A stretch of 64,000 bases of DNA from Mycobacterium sp. Z3061. GTDB lineage: Bacteria > Actinomycetota > Actinomycetes > Mycobacteriales > Mycobacteriaceae. The DNA lies in NCBI RefSeq assembly GCF_031583025.1, contig NZ_CP134062.1, positions 5,925,234-5,989,233 on the forward strand, read 5' to 3'. The notes under the pieces are model-generated. The model searched no databases. It was not told where the DNA came from and was given only the letters and a program-made list of their open reading frames with translations. Position 1 is the stretch's first letter. Each line of letters opens with the position of its first letter. The position numbers were made by a program, and so were the translations under genes. Positions 39,257 to 48,855 of this stretch are shown piece after piece.

Positions 39257-41257
39257 TTGACATCGCCGCATTATTCGATGTTGCCGCCTGAGGTCAATTC
39301 CACGCGGGTTTTCACCGGTGCGGGGCCGGCGCCGACGCTGGCCGCTGCGGCAGCCTGGGAGGTTCTGGGCGACGAACTGCACACCACCGCTGCCTCATTC
39401 GGATCTTTAACCTCGAACTTGGCCGGTGGGTGCTGGCACGGTCCCGCATCCGTCGCGATGACGGCCGCGGCGACTCCCTATTTCGAATGGCTGAGTGCTT
39501 CTGCCGCGCAAGCTCAGGGTGTGGCCGGTCTGGCGCGGGCGGCCGCAGCAGAGTTCGAAGCAGCACTGGCCGCGTCCGTGCATCCGGCAGCGGTGGCGGT
39601 GAACCGCGCGCGGGTTGTCGCACTGATCTCAACCAACCTCTTCGGGCAGAACACCCCCGCCATCGCCGAGGTCGAGTCCTTTTATGAGCAGATGTGGGCC
39701 CAAGACGTGTCAGCGATGGCGTGCTACCACGCCGGAGCATCGGCGGTGGTGGCCGAGTTGGGACCCTGGCAGGAGAAACTGCAGAGCACGTTTGGATCTG
39801 CGCGTGCGGCGTGGAGCCCCTCGGTGCCGGACCCGGGAACCCCACTTCGCGCCGTAGCCAGCAGCATCGAAAACTCCGCAACCGCGAATAGCGCTGTCGC
39901 ACAGACAATTGGCCTGGTCATGGGCGGCAGTGGTACTCCCATACCTCCGCCCAAATATGTGCAGCTCGCCAACGACCTCTACATCAGTCGAGGCTTTCCC
40001 GGGGTGCTCGCGCAGCCACTCTTCACCCCTGAAGGGCTCTACCCGGTGATCGCGGTCAAGAACCTGACTTTCGACATGTCGGTAACCCAGGGCGTAATCA
40101 TCCTGGACCACGCCATCCGAGGCCAGCTTGCGGCCGGCAACAGCGTCGCCGTCTTCGGCTATTCCCAGAGCGCCACCATCTCAGGTCTGACCATGGCCAA
40201 CCTCGCAGCGTCTATCAACCCGCCGACACCCGACCAGCTTTCATTCACCTTGGTCGGCAACCCCAACAACCCCAATGGTGGTGTCGCGACACGGTTTCCA
40301 GGAATTTCGTTTCCCAGTCTCGGAGTCACAGCCAGCGGTCCCACGCCGGACAACCTCTATCCGACGAAGATCTACTCGATCGAATACGACGGCGTCGCCG
40401 ACTTCCCGCGATATCCGATCAACGTTTTATCCACCCTGAACGCACTTGCCGGGACCTACTACGTGCACAACGACTATTTCTCACTCACGCCGGCGCAGCT
40501 TGATTCGGCGATTCGGCTGACGAACACCGTGGGTCCCACGATGACCGAGTACTACATCATTCCCACCGCAAACCTGCCGCTGTTAGAGCCGCTGCGTGCG
40601 ATACCCGTTCTGGGAAACCCGCTGGCCGACCTCGTGCAACCGAATCTGAAAGTGATCGTCAACCTCGGCTACGGAGACCCCAACTTCGGATATTCAACCT
40701 CACCGCCAAACGTTGCCACCCCATTCGGCCTCTTCCCGGAAGTCAGTCCGTTCGCCGTCGCCGACGCACTCACCGCCGGCACTCAGCAGGGGATCACCGA
40801 CTTCGGCTACCACCTGGCCCATCTGGATCTGCACCAGCCGACGTATCTCGGCGACCCTACGACGAGAGCGTCTGCTTCGCCGGGCTTTTCGGGGACCGGT
40901 CCTGGCACGGTCGTGTCACTCAACGACCTCATCGATGCCGCGCAAGCGGCCAACACCAACCTGGCAAACACCGCCGCAAAGGTGGCCGCAACAAGTTACG
41001 CGACATTACTGCCTACTGCCGACCTCGCCAACGCGGTCGTCACCAGCGGCTTGTCCTACAACATCAACCTCTATCTGGACGGGATTCGGCAAGCGGTCAA
41101 CGGTGACCCGATGGGACTCGTCAACGCGATCGGATATCCGCTCGCGGCCGACGTCGCGCTAATTGCGGGGGTAGGTCTGCTTCAAACACTCGTATTCGTG
41201 GTCGCGGGGCAAACGATCGTCGGCGATATCTCTGCACTGATCTCTTCACCCAACTGA
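39257..41257 (+). CDS. PPE protein with PE-PPE alpha/beta-hydrolase domain
   Basis: 666 residues. The PPE domain (~1-175) shows [11 protein letters not shown] and [10 protein letters not shown] linker leads to a PE-PPE domain (PF08237-type, ~235-480), an alpha/beta serine-hydrolase fold: nucleophile Ser303 in FGYSQSA, and a likely acid in [12 protein letters not shown]; the His is not assigned with certainty. Related proteins are esterases, and M. tuberculosis Chp1/Chp2 of this family acylate trehalose lipids beside MmpL8/MmpL10. The start is TTG 39257, after AGAAGGGC; an ATG at 39278 would remove part of the conserved N-terminus. It lies upstream of the TetR/MmpL/sqd block on the same strand. 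Confidence 0.88.
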   Translation: MTSPHYSMLPPEVNSTRVFTGAGPAPTLAAAAAWEVLGDELHTTAASFGSLTSNLAGGCWHGPASVAMTAAATPYFEWLSASAAQAQGVAGLARAAAAEFEAALAASVHPAAVAVNRARVVALISTNLFGQNTPAIAEVESFYEQMWAQDVSAMACYHAGASAVVAELGPWQEKLQSTFGSARAAWSPSVPDPGTPLRAVASSIENSATANSAVAQTIGLVMGGSGTPIPPPKYVQLANDLYISRGFPGVLAQPLFTPEGLYPVIAVKNLTFDMSVTQGVIILDHAIRGQLAAGNSVAVFGYSQSATISGLTMANLAASINPPTPDQLSFTLVGNPNNPNGGVATRFPGISFPSLGVTASGPTPDNLYPTKIYSIEYDGVADFPRYPINVLSTLNALAGTYYVHNDYFSLTPAQLDSAIRLTNTVGPTMTEYYIIPTANLPLLEPLRAIPVLGNPLADLVQPNLKVIVNLGYGDPNFGYSTSPPNVATPFGLFPEVSPFAVADALTAGTQQGITDFGYHLAHLDLHQPTYLGDPTTRASASPGFSGTGPGTVVSLNDLIDAAQAANTNLANTAAKVAATSYATLLPTADLANAVVTSGLSYNINLYLDGIRQAVNGDPMGLVNAIGYPLAADVALIAGVGLLQTLVFVVAGQTIVGDISALISSPN

Positions 41258-41294
41258 TTGGCACGCGCCCACGGCGCTCTCGAGAAAGAAGCAC

Positions 41295-41993
41295 ATGGCC
41301 ATGGATCAAGACCGCCTCTTGCGCGCCGCCGCGGCGTTTCTGGGCCGACGCCCCAACGCGACTCAAGATGAAATCGCCTCTGCTATCGGCATCAGTCGAG
41401 CAACCCTGCATCGCTACTTCGCAGGGCGTGCCGCACTGATCGAAGCACTTGAGCAATTGGCCCTGTCCCAGGTACGCACGGCGCTCAACAACGCCCGCTG
41501 GCGGGAAGGGCCGGCCGCACACGCACTGCAGCGGTTGGTGGCTGCGTGCGAACCGGTGTCCGGATACCTCACCCTTCTCTATACCCACAGCCAGGAGTTC
41601 GACATCGACGAATTGAAGCAGGGCTGGGCCGAGATTGACGGCGAAATAAGGGAGTTGTTCCTGCGAGGCCAGCGAGACGGTGAATTTCGGCCCGACCTGA
41701 CCGCGACCTGGTTGACCGAAGCGTTCTACAACCTGGTGGCCGGAGCGGGCTGGTCCATCCGGTCCGGGCGAGCCGCCCCGCGCGATTTCACCGAGATGAT
41801 CACCGAACTCCTGCTGCGCGGCGTGTGCGCTCATGGTGCGCCTGGGTCGTCCACTCCGACCTACCCAGTGACGCGCCGACATTCAGTACCACGTCGGGGG
41901 ATAGCCGCGCATGGATCGACACTCGAGGCGCCCAGCATGGGGCGTGAGATCGGCTTCGCCTCGAAGTCAGACGCGCGGTCGATCAATTCTTGA
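41295..41993 (+). CDS. TetR-family regulator (stand-alone copy 1)
   Basis: 232 residues. HTH near residues 20-45: ATQDEIASAIGISRATLHRYF, followed by AGRAALIEALEQLA. The ligand domain continues to about residue 180 (FLRGQRDGEFRPDLTATWLTEAFYNLVAGAGWSIR). The last ~50 residues are basic, Ser/Pro-rich and absent from the paralogue at 42311, so they may be a read-on tail. The start is ATG 41295 (MAMDQDRLLRAAA). It is the first of four consecutive genes sharing this TetR module. It probably represses neighbouring genes when no ligand is bound. Confidence 0.87.
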   Translation: MAMDQDRLLRAAAAFLGRRPNATQDEIASAIGISRATLHRYFAGRAALIEALEQLALSQVRTALNNARWREGPAAHALQRLVAACEPVSGYLTLLYTHSQEFDIDELKQGWAEIDGEIRELFLRGQRDGEFRPDLTATWLTEAFYNLVAGAGWSIRSGRAAPRDFTEMITELLLRGVCAHGAPGSSTPTYPVTRRHSVPRRGIAAHGSTLEAPSMGREIGFASKSDARSINS

Positions 41994-42310
41994 ACCTTCG
42001 GTTCAGCTCACTCACCGCCCTGACGACTCCCCGCCACTACGAAGCGAGGAGGCTGTGTCTACCGCGATCACGACGCTACGCACTACTCCGGGAATGGCCG
42101 AGAAGATTTCGCTTCCTGGCTCCCGCAGTACGCCCGTGCAGCGTAAGGTCGGCAAGCACAAAGCCGAACGATGTCCATAAGAACTAATTAAGAAGCAAGG
42201 CAGCGAGTTATCGTGTTGACGCTCATTTTGCCCATCCGAAGGACTGGCCTCATCGAAAACCGCGCAATCCAGCCACAACGGTCACCTAGTCACACTGACG
42301 CTGCACTTTC
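41994..42310. other. Intergenic region between the two stand-alone TetR genes
   Basis: 317 bases, somewhat lower in GC than the genes. A 41-codon frame from GTG 42055 to TAA 42180 has AGGAGG two bases before its start and encodes a basic peptide (TPVQRKVGKHKAERCP at its end). Spacing is poor and no relative is recognised, so I do not call it a gene. The rest probably holds the promoter of the second TetR gene. Confidence 0.4.
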
Positions 42311-42880
42311 ATGCCTCTCGTGAAGGACCAGCGTCTAGCGCCACCGGACCACGAGCGACTGCTCCGGGCCGCTGCGGCGTTCTTGGGCAGGCGCCCCGAA
42401 GCGACGCAGGACGAGATCGCCGCAGCCATCGGGATCAGCCGGGCTACCCTCCATCGATACTTCTCCGGCCGTGCCGCGCTGGTCGAAGCGCTTCAAGAAC
42501 TCGCGTTGACCCAGGTGCGCGAGGCGCTCAAGAAAGCACGGTCGCAGCACGGAACGGCAACGCAGGCACTGCAGCGGCTGGTAGCGGCGTGCGAACCGAT
42601 ATCGGGCTACCTAACACTGCTCTATACCCATAGCCAAGAGGTCGACAGCGAGGAGATACGTCAGGGCTGGGATGAAATCGACGCCGAGATCAGGGGACTG
42701 TTCCTCCGTGGTCAACGCGACGGTGAATTCCGCCCCGACCTGACGTCAACGTGGCTGACGGAGGCGTTCTACAACCTGATCGCCGGAGCCGGCTGGTCCA
42801 TCCGGACCGGAAGAGCTGCACCCCGAGACTTCAACGTCATGATCACGGAGCTCCTACTGGACGGGGCCTGCCGGTGCTGA
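42311..42880 (+). CDS. TetR-family regulator (stand-alone copy 2)
   Basis: 189 residues, collinear with the gene at 41295: LLRAAAAFLGRRPEATQDEI, AIGISRATLHRYFSGRAAL, then YLTLLYTHSQE and FLRGQRDGEFRPDLTSTWLTEAFYNLIAGAGWS. It ends at the expected boundary of the TetR ligand domain. The recognition helix is identical to copy 1 (SRATLHRYF), so both should bind the same operator. The start is ATG 42311. The short gap to the next gene, which carries the same module fused to an ATPase, shows local duplication. Confidence 0.88.
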   Translation: MPLVKDQRLAPPDHERLLRAAAAFLGRRPEATQDEIAAAIGISRATLHRYFSGRAALVEALQELALTQVREALKKARSQHGTATQALQRLVAACEPISGYLTLLYTHSQEVDSEEIRQGWDEIDAEIRGLFLRGQRDGEFRPDLTSTWLTEAFYNLIAGAGWSIRTGRAAPRDFNVMITELLLDGACRC

Positions 42881-43009
42881 CTTCACGGACACCCGTGCGG
42901 AGGTGTTTGGCAGGGTGTGGCCGGCGAATGTTCTGACATACCAGATCAAGACCCCAATCGACGGGAGTTGTTGTCCGCGTGACGCGCGACGACGGGCAAG
43001 GATGTCCGG

Positions 43010-45604
43010 ATGAAGCGCGAGCAGTTGCTGCGTGCGGCGGCGGCTTTCGTCAGTCGGCGGCCCACCGCCACGCAGGATGAGATTGCGGCCGCTGTGGGGG
43101 TCAGCCGCGCGACGTTGCATCGTCACTTCACCGGGCGGGAGGCCTTGCTCGAGGCGCTGGACCAGCTGGCAATCGCCGAACTCAATGCAGCGCTGGAAAC
43201 GTCGCGTTGGCAAGACAGTTCGCCTGTTGACGGGCTGCGAAAATTGGTCGCCGCCTGCGAACCGGTGGCAAGTTATGTCGCCATGCTTTACGCCCGAAAC
43301 GAGGCGGATGAAGGTCGGAGGTCCAAGGCCGGCTGGCATCAGATCACCACCGAGATTGAGGAATTCTTTCTGCGCGGCCAACAAGCCGGTGTGTTCCGTC
43401 CCGAGGTGACCGCGGTCTGGCTCACCGAGGCCTTCTGCAGTCTGGTTTGCGGTGCGGGGTGGTCGATCCAGCTTGGACGCGCTGCCCGCCGCGACTTCAC
43501 CGGGATGGTCACCGAGTTGATGTTGCGCGGTGTGCGGGCTGCGGCCCGGGGCAATCTTCCCGCGCCGCTGGTGGGATTTGTCGGGCGTGGGGCGGAGCTC
43601 GCCGAATTGACAGAGCTGGTCGCGACCTCACGCCTGGTCACGCTGACCGGCATCGGTGGCATCGGCAAATCCACCCTGGCCTTGCAGGCCGCCCGGCAGC
43701 GCGTCGCCGACTTTGAAGGTGGGGTGTGGCTGATCGAGCTGGGTGAACTCAGCGACGGTGAGCTCCTGGTCTCAGTGGCGGCAGCGGCCTTGGGTATTCG
43801 CGATCTGAGCTCCCGTCCGCTGCTGGAGGTGATGGTCGATGCGCTCGCCGACCGCGAAGCGTTGCTGGTGCTCGATAACTGCGAGCACGTCCTCGATGCG
43901 GCAGCCAGGTTTGTCGAGACTCTGCTGGAAGGCTGTCCGAGCCTGCGCATTCTGGCGACCAGCCGAGAATTTCTCGACATCGACTCCGAATCGGTACTGC
44001 CGGTCCCACCTCTTCCTGTTCCCGACGCCGATCACCTGCCCAGTTACGAGGAGCTGGGCAGGTGCGACGCCGTGGCGCTATTCCTCAAACACGCCCGCGC
44101 CACCCAGCGCAGTTTTTCGCTCACCGAGCGCAATGCACCGGCGGTGGCGCGTATCTGCAGCCAGCTCGACGGCTTACCATTGGCCATCGAACTGGCCGCA
44201 CCGCTGCTGCGCACCATGGCCGTCGAGCAAATCGCCGCCCGGATCTCCAACCGATTCAAGCTGCTCTCCCACAGCAAGCGCGGAGCACCCACCCGCCAGC
44301 AGACCCTGAACTGGTGCATTACCTGGAGTTATGAACGCTGCACCGAGGTAGAGCGAAAACTGTGGGAGGGATTGTCGGTGTTCGCCGGTAGCTTCGAACC
44401 CAAAGCCGTCCAACACATCTGCGCCCCGGACATGCCCGAAGAACAGCTGCTGGAGACGCTGTGCGCCCTTGAGGACAAATCCATTCTGATCCGCACTCCG
44501 GCCGACGACGTGGTGTGTTTCCGCCAGTTGGCGACGCTGCGCGAATACGGCCACCATCAACTCAGCTCACAGCACCAAGAAGACCTGCGCCACCGGCATC
44601 TGGACTGGTACCTCCGACTTGCCGGCCAAGCCGGCCTCGAATGGTACGGCGAACACCAACTCGACTGGCTTCGCCGACTCCGACGCGAAATGCCTAACCT
44701 TCGCGAAGCGATGCGGTTCGCGAAGGTTGCGGCGCCGTCGGCTGCTCTAACGATGGCCACCAACCTGCGCGGCCTCTGGACTGCTGTCGGCATGCTGCAG
44801 CAAGGGCGCCGAGCGATTGAGCAAGCTCTGGAAGCCCTTCCAGCCAAGCCCTCGGCGCAACGACTCCATGCGGTCAATGCCGTTGCGGAGCTGGCGGTCT
44901 TGGCCGTGGACATACCTACCCTGACCGCCAGGCAAGCCGAGGCGCGTCAACTGCTTGACACGGTGACCGACCACAATGCCCTTGCACACTTCAACGCCAA
45001 CGAGGCGGCCCTCGGATTACTCACGGGGCAACTGGACCAGGCGGAACAATTCGCTCAGCAGTCCTTGAATATCTCCGATGATCCCTCCGTACAGATCTAC
45101 GCATTGCTGGTGATGATCGGGGCATCTGCCGCCGCCAATAAAGCGCGTATTGCGGTCACACACGCCGAGCACGGTCTTGCGCTGTCCGAAGCCCGCGGCC
45201 ACGACATCGTCCTGCGGACCTACCTTCTGGCAGCCCTCTCGCTCAGCCGCTTGGCGCTGGGCCAACTCGACCGGGCCGAGCACGACGTCCGTGAGGGCTT
45301 GCAACTGTCTCAGATGATCAACGACACCGTCACCTGCGCCACCTTCCTGGAAACGGCATCCTGGATAGCTGCGGCCAGACAGGACCCCCGGCGTGCCGCG
45401 GTGCTGATGGCCGCCGCGGGCGCCATCAGCCGCGCCGCCGGTGCCGGCAGCGCCGTGTCGGCGCGCGTCGGGCCTTTCCACGAATCGTGCGAACGCCAAG
45501 TCCGCGAACAACTTTCGAATGCCGATTACCGCACCGCGTCCAACGAAGGTAGACTTCTGTCCCTCGACGAGGCCGCTGCGATCGTCCTCGAAGAGGGCAT
45601 TTGA
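43010..45604 (+). CDS. TetR / NB-ARC (STAND) ATPase / TPR-like fusion regulator 1
   Basis: 864 residues with an unusual architecture. Residues 1-~178 are a complete TetR protein (HTH TQDEIAAAVGVSRATLHRHF, ligand domain to MVTELMLRG). Residues ~185-480 are an NB-ARC ATPase: FVGR box, Walker A GIGGIGKST (214-222), Walker B LLVLDNCEH (285-293), sensor ATSRE, GLPLAIELAAP (~388-398) and QTLNWCITWSYE. The rest (~540-864) is TPR-like helical repeats (LLTGQLDQAEQFAQQSL, LALGQLDRAEHDVREGL). The usual C-terminal LuxR HTH is absent; DNA binding is supplied by the TetR end. The start is ATG 43010. Likely an ATP-gated transcription switch sensing a ligand through the TPR part. Confidence 0.9.
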   Translation: MKREQLLRAAAAFVSRRPTATQDEIAAAVGVSRATLHRHFTGREALLEALDQLAIAELNAALETSRWQDSSPVDGLRKLVAACEPVASYVAMLYARNEADEGRRSKAGWHQITTEIEEFFLRGQQAGVFRPEVTAVWLTEAFCSLVCGAGWSIQLGRAARRDFTGMVTELMLRGVRAAARGNLPAPLVGFVGRGAELAELTELVATSRLVTLTGIGGIGKSTLALQAARQRVADFEGGVWLIELGELSDGELLVSVAAAALGIRDLSSRPLLEVMVDALADREALLVLDNCEHVLDAAARFVETLLEGCPSLRILATSREFLDIDSESVLPVPPLPVPDADHLPSYEELGRCDAVALFLKHARATQRSFSLTERNAPAVARICSQLDGLPLAIELAAPLLRTMAVEQIAARISNRFKLLSHSKRGAPTRQQTLNWCITWSYERCTEVERKLWEGLSVFAGSFEPKAVQHICAPDMPEEQLLETLCALEDKSILIRTPADDVVCFRQLATLREYGHHQLSSQHQEDLRHRHLDWYLRLAGQAGLEWYGEHQLDWLRRLRREMPNLREAMRFAKVAAPSAALTMATNLRGLWTAVGMLQQGRRAIEQALEALPAKPSAQRLHAVNAVAELAVLAVDIPTLTARQAEARQLLDTVTDHNALAHFNANEAALGLLTGQLDQAEQFAQQSLNISDDPSVQIYALLVMIGASAAANKARIAVTHAEHGLALSEARGHDIVLRTYLLAALSLSRLALGQLDRAEHDVREGLQLSQMINDTVTCATFLETASWIAAARQDPRRAAVLMAAAGAISRAAGAGSAVSARVGPFHESCERQVREQLSNADYRTASNEGRLLSLDEAAAIVLEEGI

Positions 45605-45910
45605 TTGAGCACGGCAGGTGGCACCCGCGCCCAACTCAAGGGCTGCCGAAATCATGCTGCGATCCAAGACGAGACCATGCCGAGTAGTGGGTCGCGCTGG
45701 AGCGGACGGACACCGCGTATCGGCGCGGCCGGTTCCCGAACCTCTCCCGGATCGCCCGGCGGGACTAAGTGTTGTCGACGGTTGTCCGTGCTTGGGCAAC
45801 CGTTCGACGTACACCGCAGGCAATTAATGGCAGCGTGTGACCCATGACCGCGCTTAACCGAAGGGTGGCCGTCGCTGCGGAGCGCGACGACGCGAGCCAA
45901 GGTCGGCTCG
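45605..45910. other. Intergenic region between the two TetR-STAND genes
   Basis: 306 bases. No coding frame with family character or good ribosome site was found. An imperfect inverted repeat, GGTTGTCC...GGGCAACC, lies near 45780-45801 and could be a terminator-like hairpin or operator. Otherwise nothing recognisable. Confidence 0.4.
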
Positions 45911-48499
45911 ATGAATCGTGACCTGCTGCTGCGCGCGGCTGCGGATTTCGTCAGTCGGCGGCCCACCGCCACTCAAGATGAGATCGCGGCCGCAATAGGG
46001 GTGAGCCGCGCGACGTTACACCGTCACTTCAACGGCCGGGAGGCTTTGCTCGAGGCACTGGAACAGTTGGCGATCGCCGACCTCCGTGATGCGCTGGAAA
46101 AGTCGGGATGGCGGGAGGGTTCACCTGCCGACGGGCTGCGACAATTGGTCGCCGCCTGCGAACCGGTAGTCGGATATGTGGCGTTGCTGCACACCCGGAA
46201 CGAGGCGGATGACAGTCGGCAGTCCAGGGCCGGCTGGAACGAGATCAAAGCCGAGATCGAAGAATTCTTTCTGCGCGGCCAACAAGCCGGTGTGTTTCGC
46301 CCCGAGATGACCGCCGGCTGGCTCACCGAGGCCTTCTGCAGTCTGGTCTCCGGTGCCGGGTGGTCGATCCAGCTTGGACGCGCCGCCAGCCGCGACTTCA
46401 CCAGCATGATCACCGAACTGCTTTCACACGGAGTGAGGACTGCAACCCGAGGCAATCTTCCCGCGCCGCTTGCAGGCTTTGTCGGACGCGACGCCGAACT
46501 CGCCGAACTGGCAGAGCTGATCGCGACCTCGCGGCTGGTCACGCTGACCGGAATCGGCGGTATCGGCAAATCGGCGCTCGCGTTGCGGGCCGCACGTCAA
46601 CGTGCCCCCGACTTCCGCGGCGGGGTATGGCTGATCGAGCTTGGTGACCTCGTCGACGGCGAGCTCCTCGCCGCGGTGGCCGCTGCGGCGCTGAGCATTC
46701 AGGATCTGGGCACCCGCCCGCTCACCGACGTCATGGTCGAAGCCCTCGCCGATCGTCACGCTCTGCTGGTGCTCGATAACTGCGAACACGTCCTCGATGC
46801 GGCGGCCAGGTTTGTCGAAACTCTGCTAGAAGGATGCCCGCGGCTACAGATCCTGGCGACCAGCCGCGAACTGTTGGACATCGACGGCGAATTGGTCCTG
46901 CCGGTCCCGCCTCTTCCTGTTCCCGACACCGATCATCTGCCCAGCCATGACGAGCTTGCCAGGTGCGACGCCGTGGCCTTATTCCTCAAACACGCCCGCG
47001 CCACCCACCGCAGTTTTTCGCTCACCGACCGCAACGCGGCGGCGGTAGCGCGAATCTGCAACCGGCTCGACGGCTTGCCGTTGGCCATCGAACTGGCTGC
47101 CCCGCTGCTACGCACCATGTCCATCGAGCAGATCGCCGCCCGAATCTCCAACCGATTCAAGCTTCTCTCGCACAGTAAGCGCGGAGCACCCAGCCGCCAA
47201 CAGACGCTGGACTGGTGCATCACCTGGAGCTACGAGCGCTGCACGGACACCGAACGCAAACTGTGGGCGAGGTTGTCGGTGTTCGCCGGCAGTTTCGAAC
47301 CCCAAGCCGTTCAACACATCTGCGCCCCGGATGTGCCCGAAGAGAAACTGCTCGAGACGTTATGCAACCTCGAGGACAGATCCATCCTGATTCGCACCCC
47401 GGCCGACGACGCGGTCCGCTTCCGCCAGCTGGCGACGCTGCGCGAATACGGCCACCACCAACTCACCCCACAGGACCGAATCGAGCTGCGGCAACGGCAC
47501 TTGGACTGGTTCCGCAGACTCGCCGGACAGGTCGGCCTCGAATGGCACAGCGAACACCAACTCGACTGGCTTCACCGCCTTGGCTGGGAAACACCCGACC
47601 TGCGCCAAGCGGTGCAGTTCGCGCTGGAAGTGGCACCATCGGCCGGCCTGGAGATAGCCATCAACCTGCGTACCGCGTGGGCGGGCATGGGCAAGCTGCA
47701 ACAAGGGCGACGGCGGATCGAACAGGCTCTCTGCGCGGTCTCTGCCGAAGCTTCCACACAACGCCTGCGCGCAGTGATCGCCATCGCAGAGTTGGCGTTT
47801 CTACAGGCCGACATCCCCACGATGACCGCGCGGCAGGCGGAAGCCCGCCAACTGCTCGACATTTTTGGCGACCGTGACACCATCGCAAGTTGCAACGCCA
47901 ACGATGCGGCCCTGGCTCTGCTGTGCGGCCAACTTGAGCGGGCGCAGAGCCTCGCCCAGATGTCGTTCGCCGCCGCCGAGGAATTCCGGGTGAAGATTTT
48001 TGCTTTGCTGGTGATGAGCTGGGCGGCTGCCGCCGCAGGCGATGCCCCTTCCGCCGTCGCACACTCTGAGCATGGCCTTGCGTTATCGGAAGCCCGCGGC
48101 CACGACGTCGTCCTACGGGGCTACCTGCTGGCAGCGCTCGCGCTCGGCCGCATGTCCCTGGGCGACCTTGACCGTGCCGAGCAGGCAGTGCGCGAATGCC
48201 TTCCACTGTCGCGGTCGATCAACGACACGAACCACTGCGCCACCTTGCTGGAGACGACGGCCTGGATCGCCGCGGCCAGACAGGACGCCCGGCGTGCCGC
48301 GGTGCTGATGGCCGCAGCGGCCACCATCAGCCGCGCCGCCGGGGCCGGCCTGGTGTCGGCGAATGTCGGCCCATTCCACGAATCGTGCGAACGCCAAGTC
48401 CGCGAACGACTTTCGCCCACCGATTACCGAAGCGCCGTCAACGAAGGCAGATCTCTAACCCTTGACGAAGCCGTTGCGTTGGTCTTGGGTGGCGTCTGA
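45911..48499 (+). CDS. TetR / NB-ARC (STAND) ATPase / TPR-like fusion regulator 2
   Basis: 862 residues, a full-length tandem paralogue of the preceding gene. TetR part: TQDEIAAAIGVSRATLHRHFN to SMITELLSHG. NB-ARC part: FVGRDAELAE, Walker A GIGGIGKSA (the Thr after Ser is Ala here), LLVLDNCEH, ATSREL, GLPLAIELAAP. TPR-like C-terminus: LLCGQLERAQSLAQMSF, MSLGDLDRAEQAVRECL and the shared ending GPFHESCERQVRERLS. Conservation across all three parts shows the whole fused gene was duplicated. The start is ATG 45911. The next gene on the strand is mmpL. Confidence 0.9.
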   Translation: MNRDLLLRAAADFVSRRPTATQDEIAAAIGVSRATLHRHFNGREALLEALEQLAIADLRDALEKSGWREGSPADGLRQLVAACEPVVGYVALLHTRNEADDSRQSRAGWNEIKAEIEEFFLRGQQAGVFRPEMTAGWLTEAFCSLVSGAGWSIQLGRAASRDFTSMITELLSHGVRTATRGNLPAPLAGFVGRDAELAELAELIATSRLVTLTGIGGIGKSALALRAARQRAPDFRGGVWLIELGDLVDGELLAAVAAAALSIQDLGTRPLTDVMVEALADRHALLVLDNCEHVLDAAARFVETLLEGCPRLQILATSRELLDIDGELVLPVPPLPVPDTDHLPSHDELARCDAVALFLKHARATHRSFSLTDRNAAAVARICNRLDGLPLAIELAAPLLRTMSIEQIAARISNRFKLLSHSKRGAPSRQQTLDWCITWSYERCTDTERKLWARLSVFAGSFEPQAVQHICAPDVPEEKLLETLCNLEDRSILIRTPADDAVRFRQLATLREYGHHQLTPQDRIELRQRHLDWFRRLAGQVGLEWHSEHQLDWLHRLGWETPDLRQAVQFALEVAPSAGLEIAINLRTAWAGMGKLQQGRRRIEQALCAVSAEASTQRLRAVIAIAELAFLQADIPTMTARQAEARQLLDIFGDRDTIASCNANDAALALLCGQLERAQSLAQMSFAAAEEFRVKIFALLVMSWAAAAAGDAPSAVAHSEHGLALSEARGHDVVLRGYLLAALALGRMSLGDLDRAEQAVRECLPLSRSINDTNHCATLLETTAWIAAARQDARRAAVLMAAAATISRAAGAGLVSANVGPFHESCERQVRERLSPTDYRSAVNEGRSLTLDEAVALVLGGV

Positions 48500-48855
48500 T
48501 CAACGGAGTCCGGTTCGCGCACAACCGATCGAAGGGCGTCGAGTGACATACCGCGCCGCGGCTCCCGCTGCGCGCACGGCGAGTATGCGAGTCCGGCACT
48601 TCCGCGCGCCATCCGACTGCGATGTGTGAGTCGGCGTGGCGGAAGCCGCTCGGATGTATCACCCGGATCAGTGTCGGCAGTGCACCGACGCCGCCAATTC
48701 ACCAAACAAAATTGTTGCATCGGAGATGACCATGTCGCACTTTCCGCAAATAGCCACAAGGCGTGACTGAATTTGCTCAGGAACACCATTTTTTGATCAA
48801 TATTGGCCTTGCGTAAACCCTTCACGAGCAGAGGTCCGGATCGTAGTATTGGCCG
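48500..48855. other. Upstream region of mmpL
   Basis: 356 bases where composition shifts from GC-rich (first ~200 bases) to AT-rich (48700-48855, e.g. AAACAAAATTGTTGCATC and CATTTTTTGATCAATATTGG). No gene was recognised. It is the most likely place for the promoter and TetR operator controlling mmpL and the sqd genes. I see no perfect long palindrome; TTGATCAA near 48792 is a short one. Confidence 0.45.

Noticed and set aside
42055..42180. 41-codon ORF between the TetR genes
   Set aside because: Ribosome site only two bases from the GTG, no recognisable family, no hydrophobic or structural signature.
48424..48825. 133-codon minus-strand frame upstream of mmpL
   Set aside because: Overlaps the end of the STAND gene, composition is mixed, and no motif is recognised.
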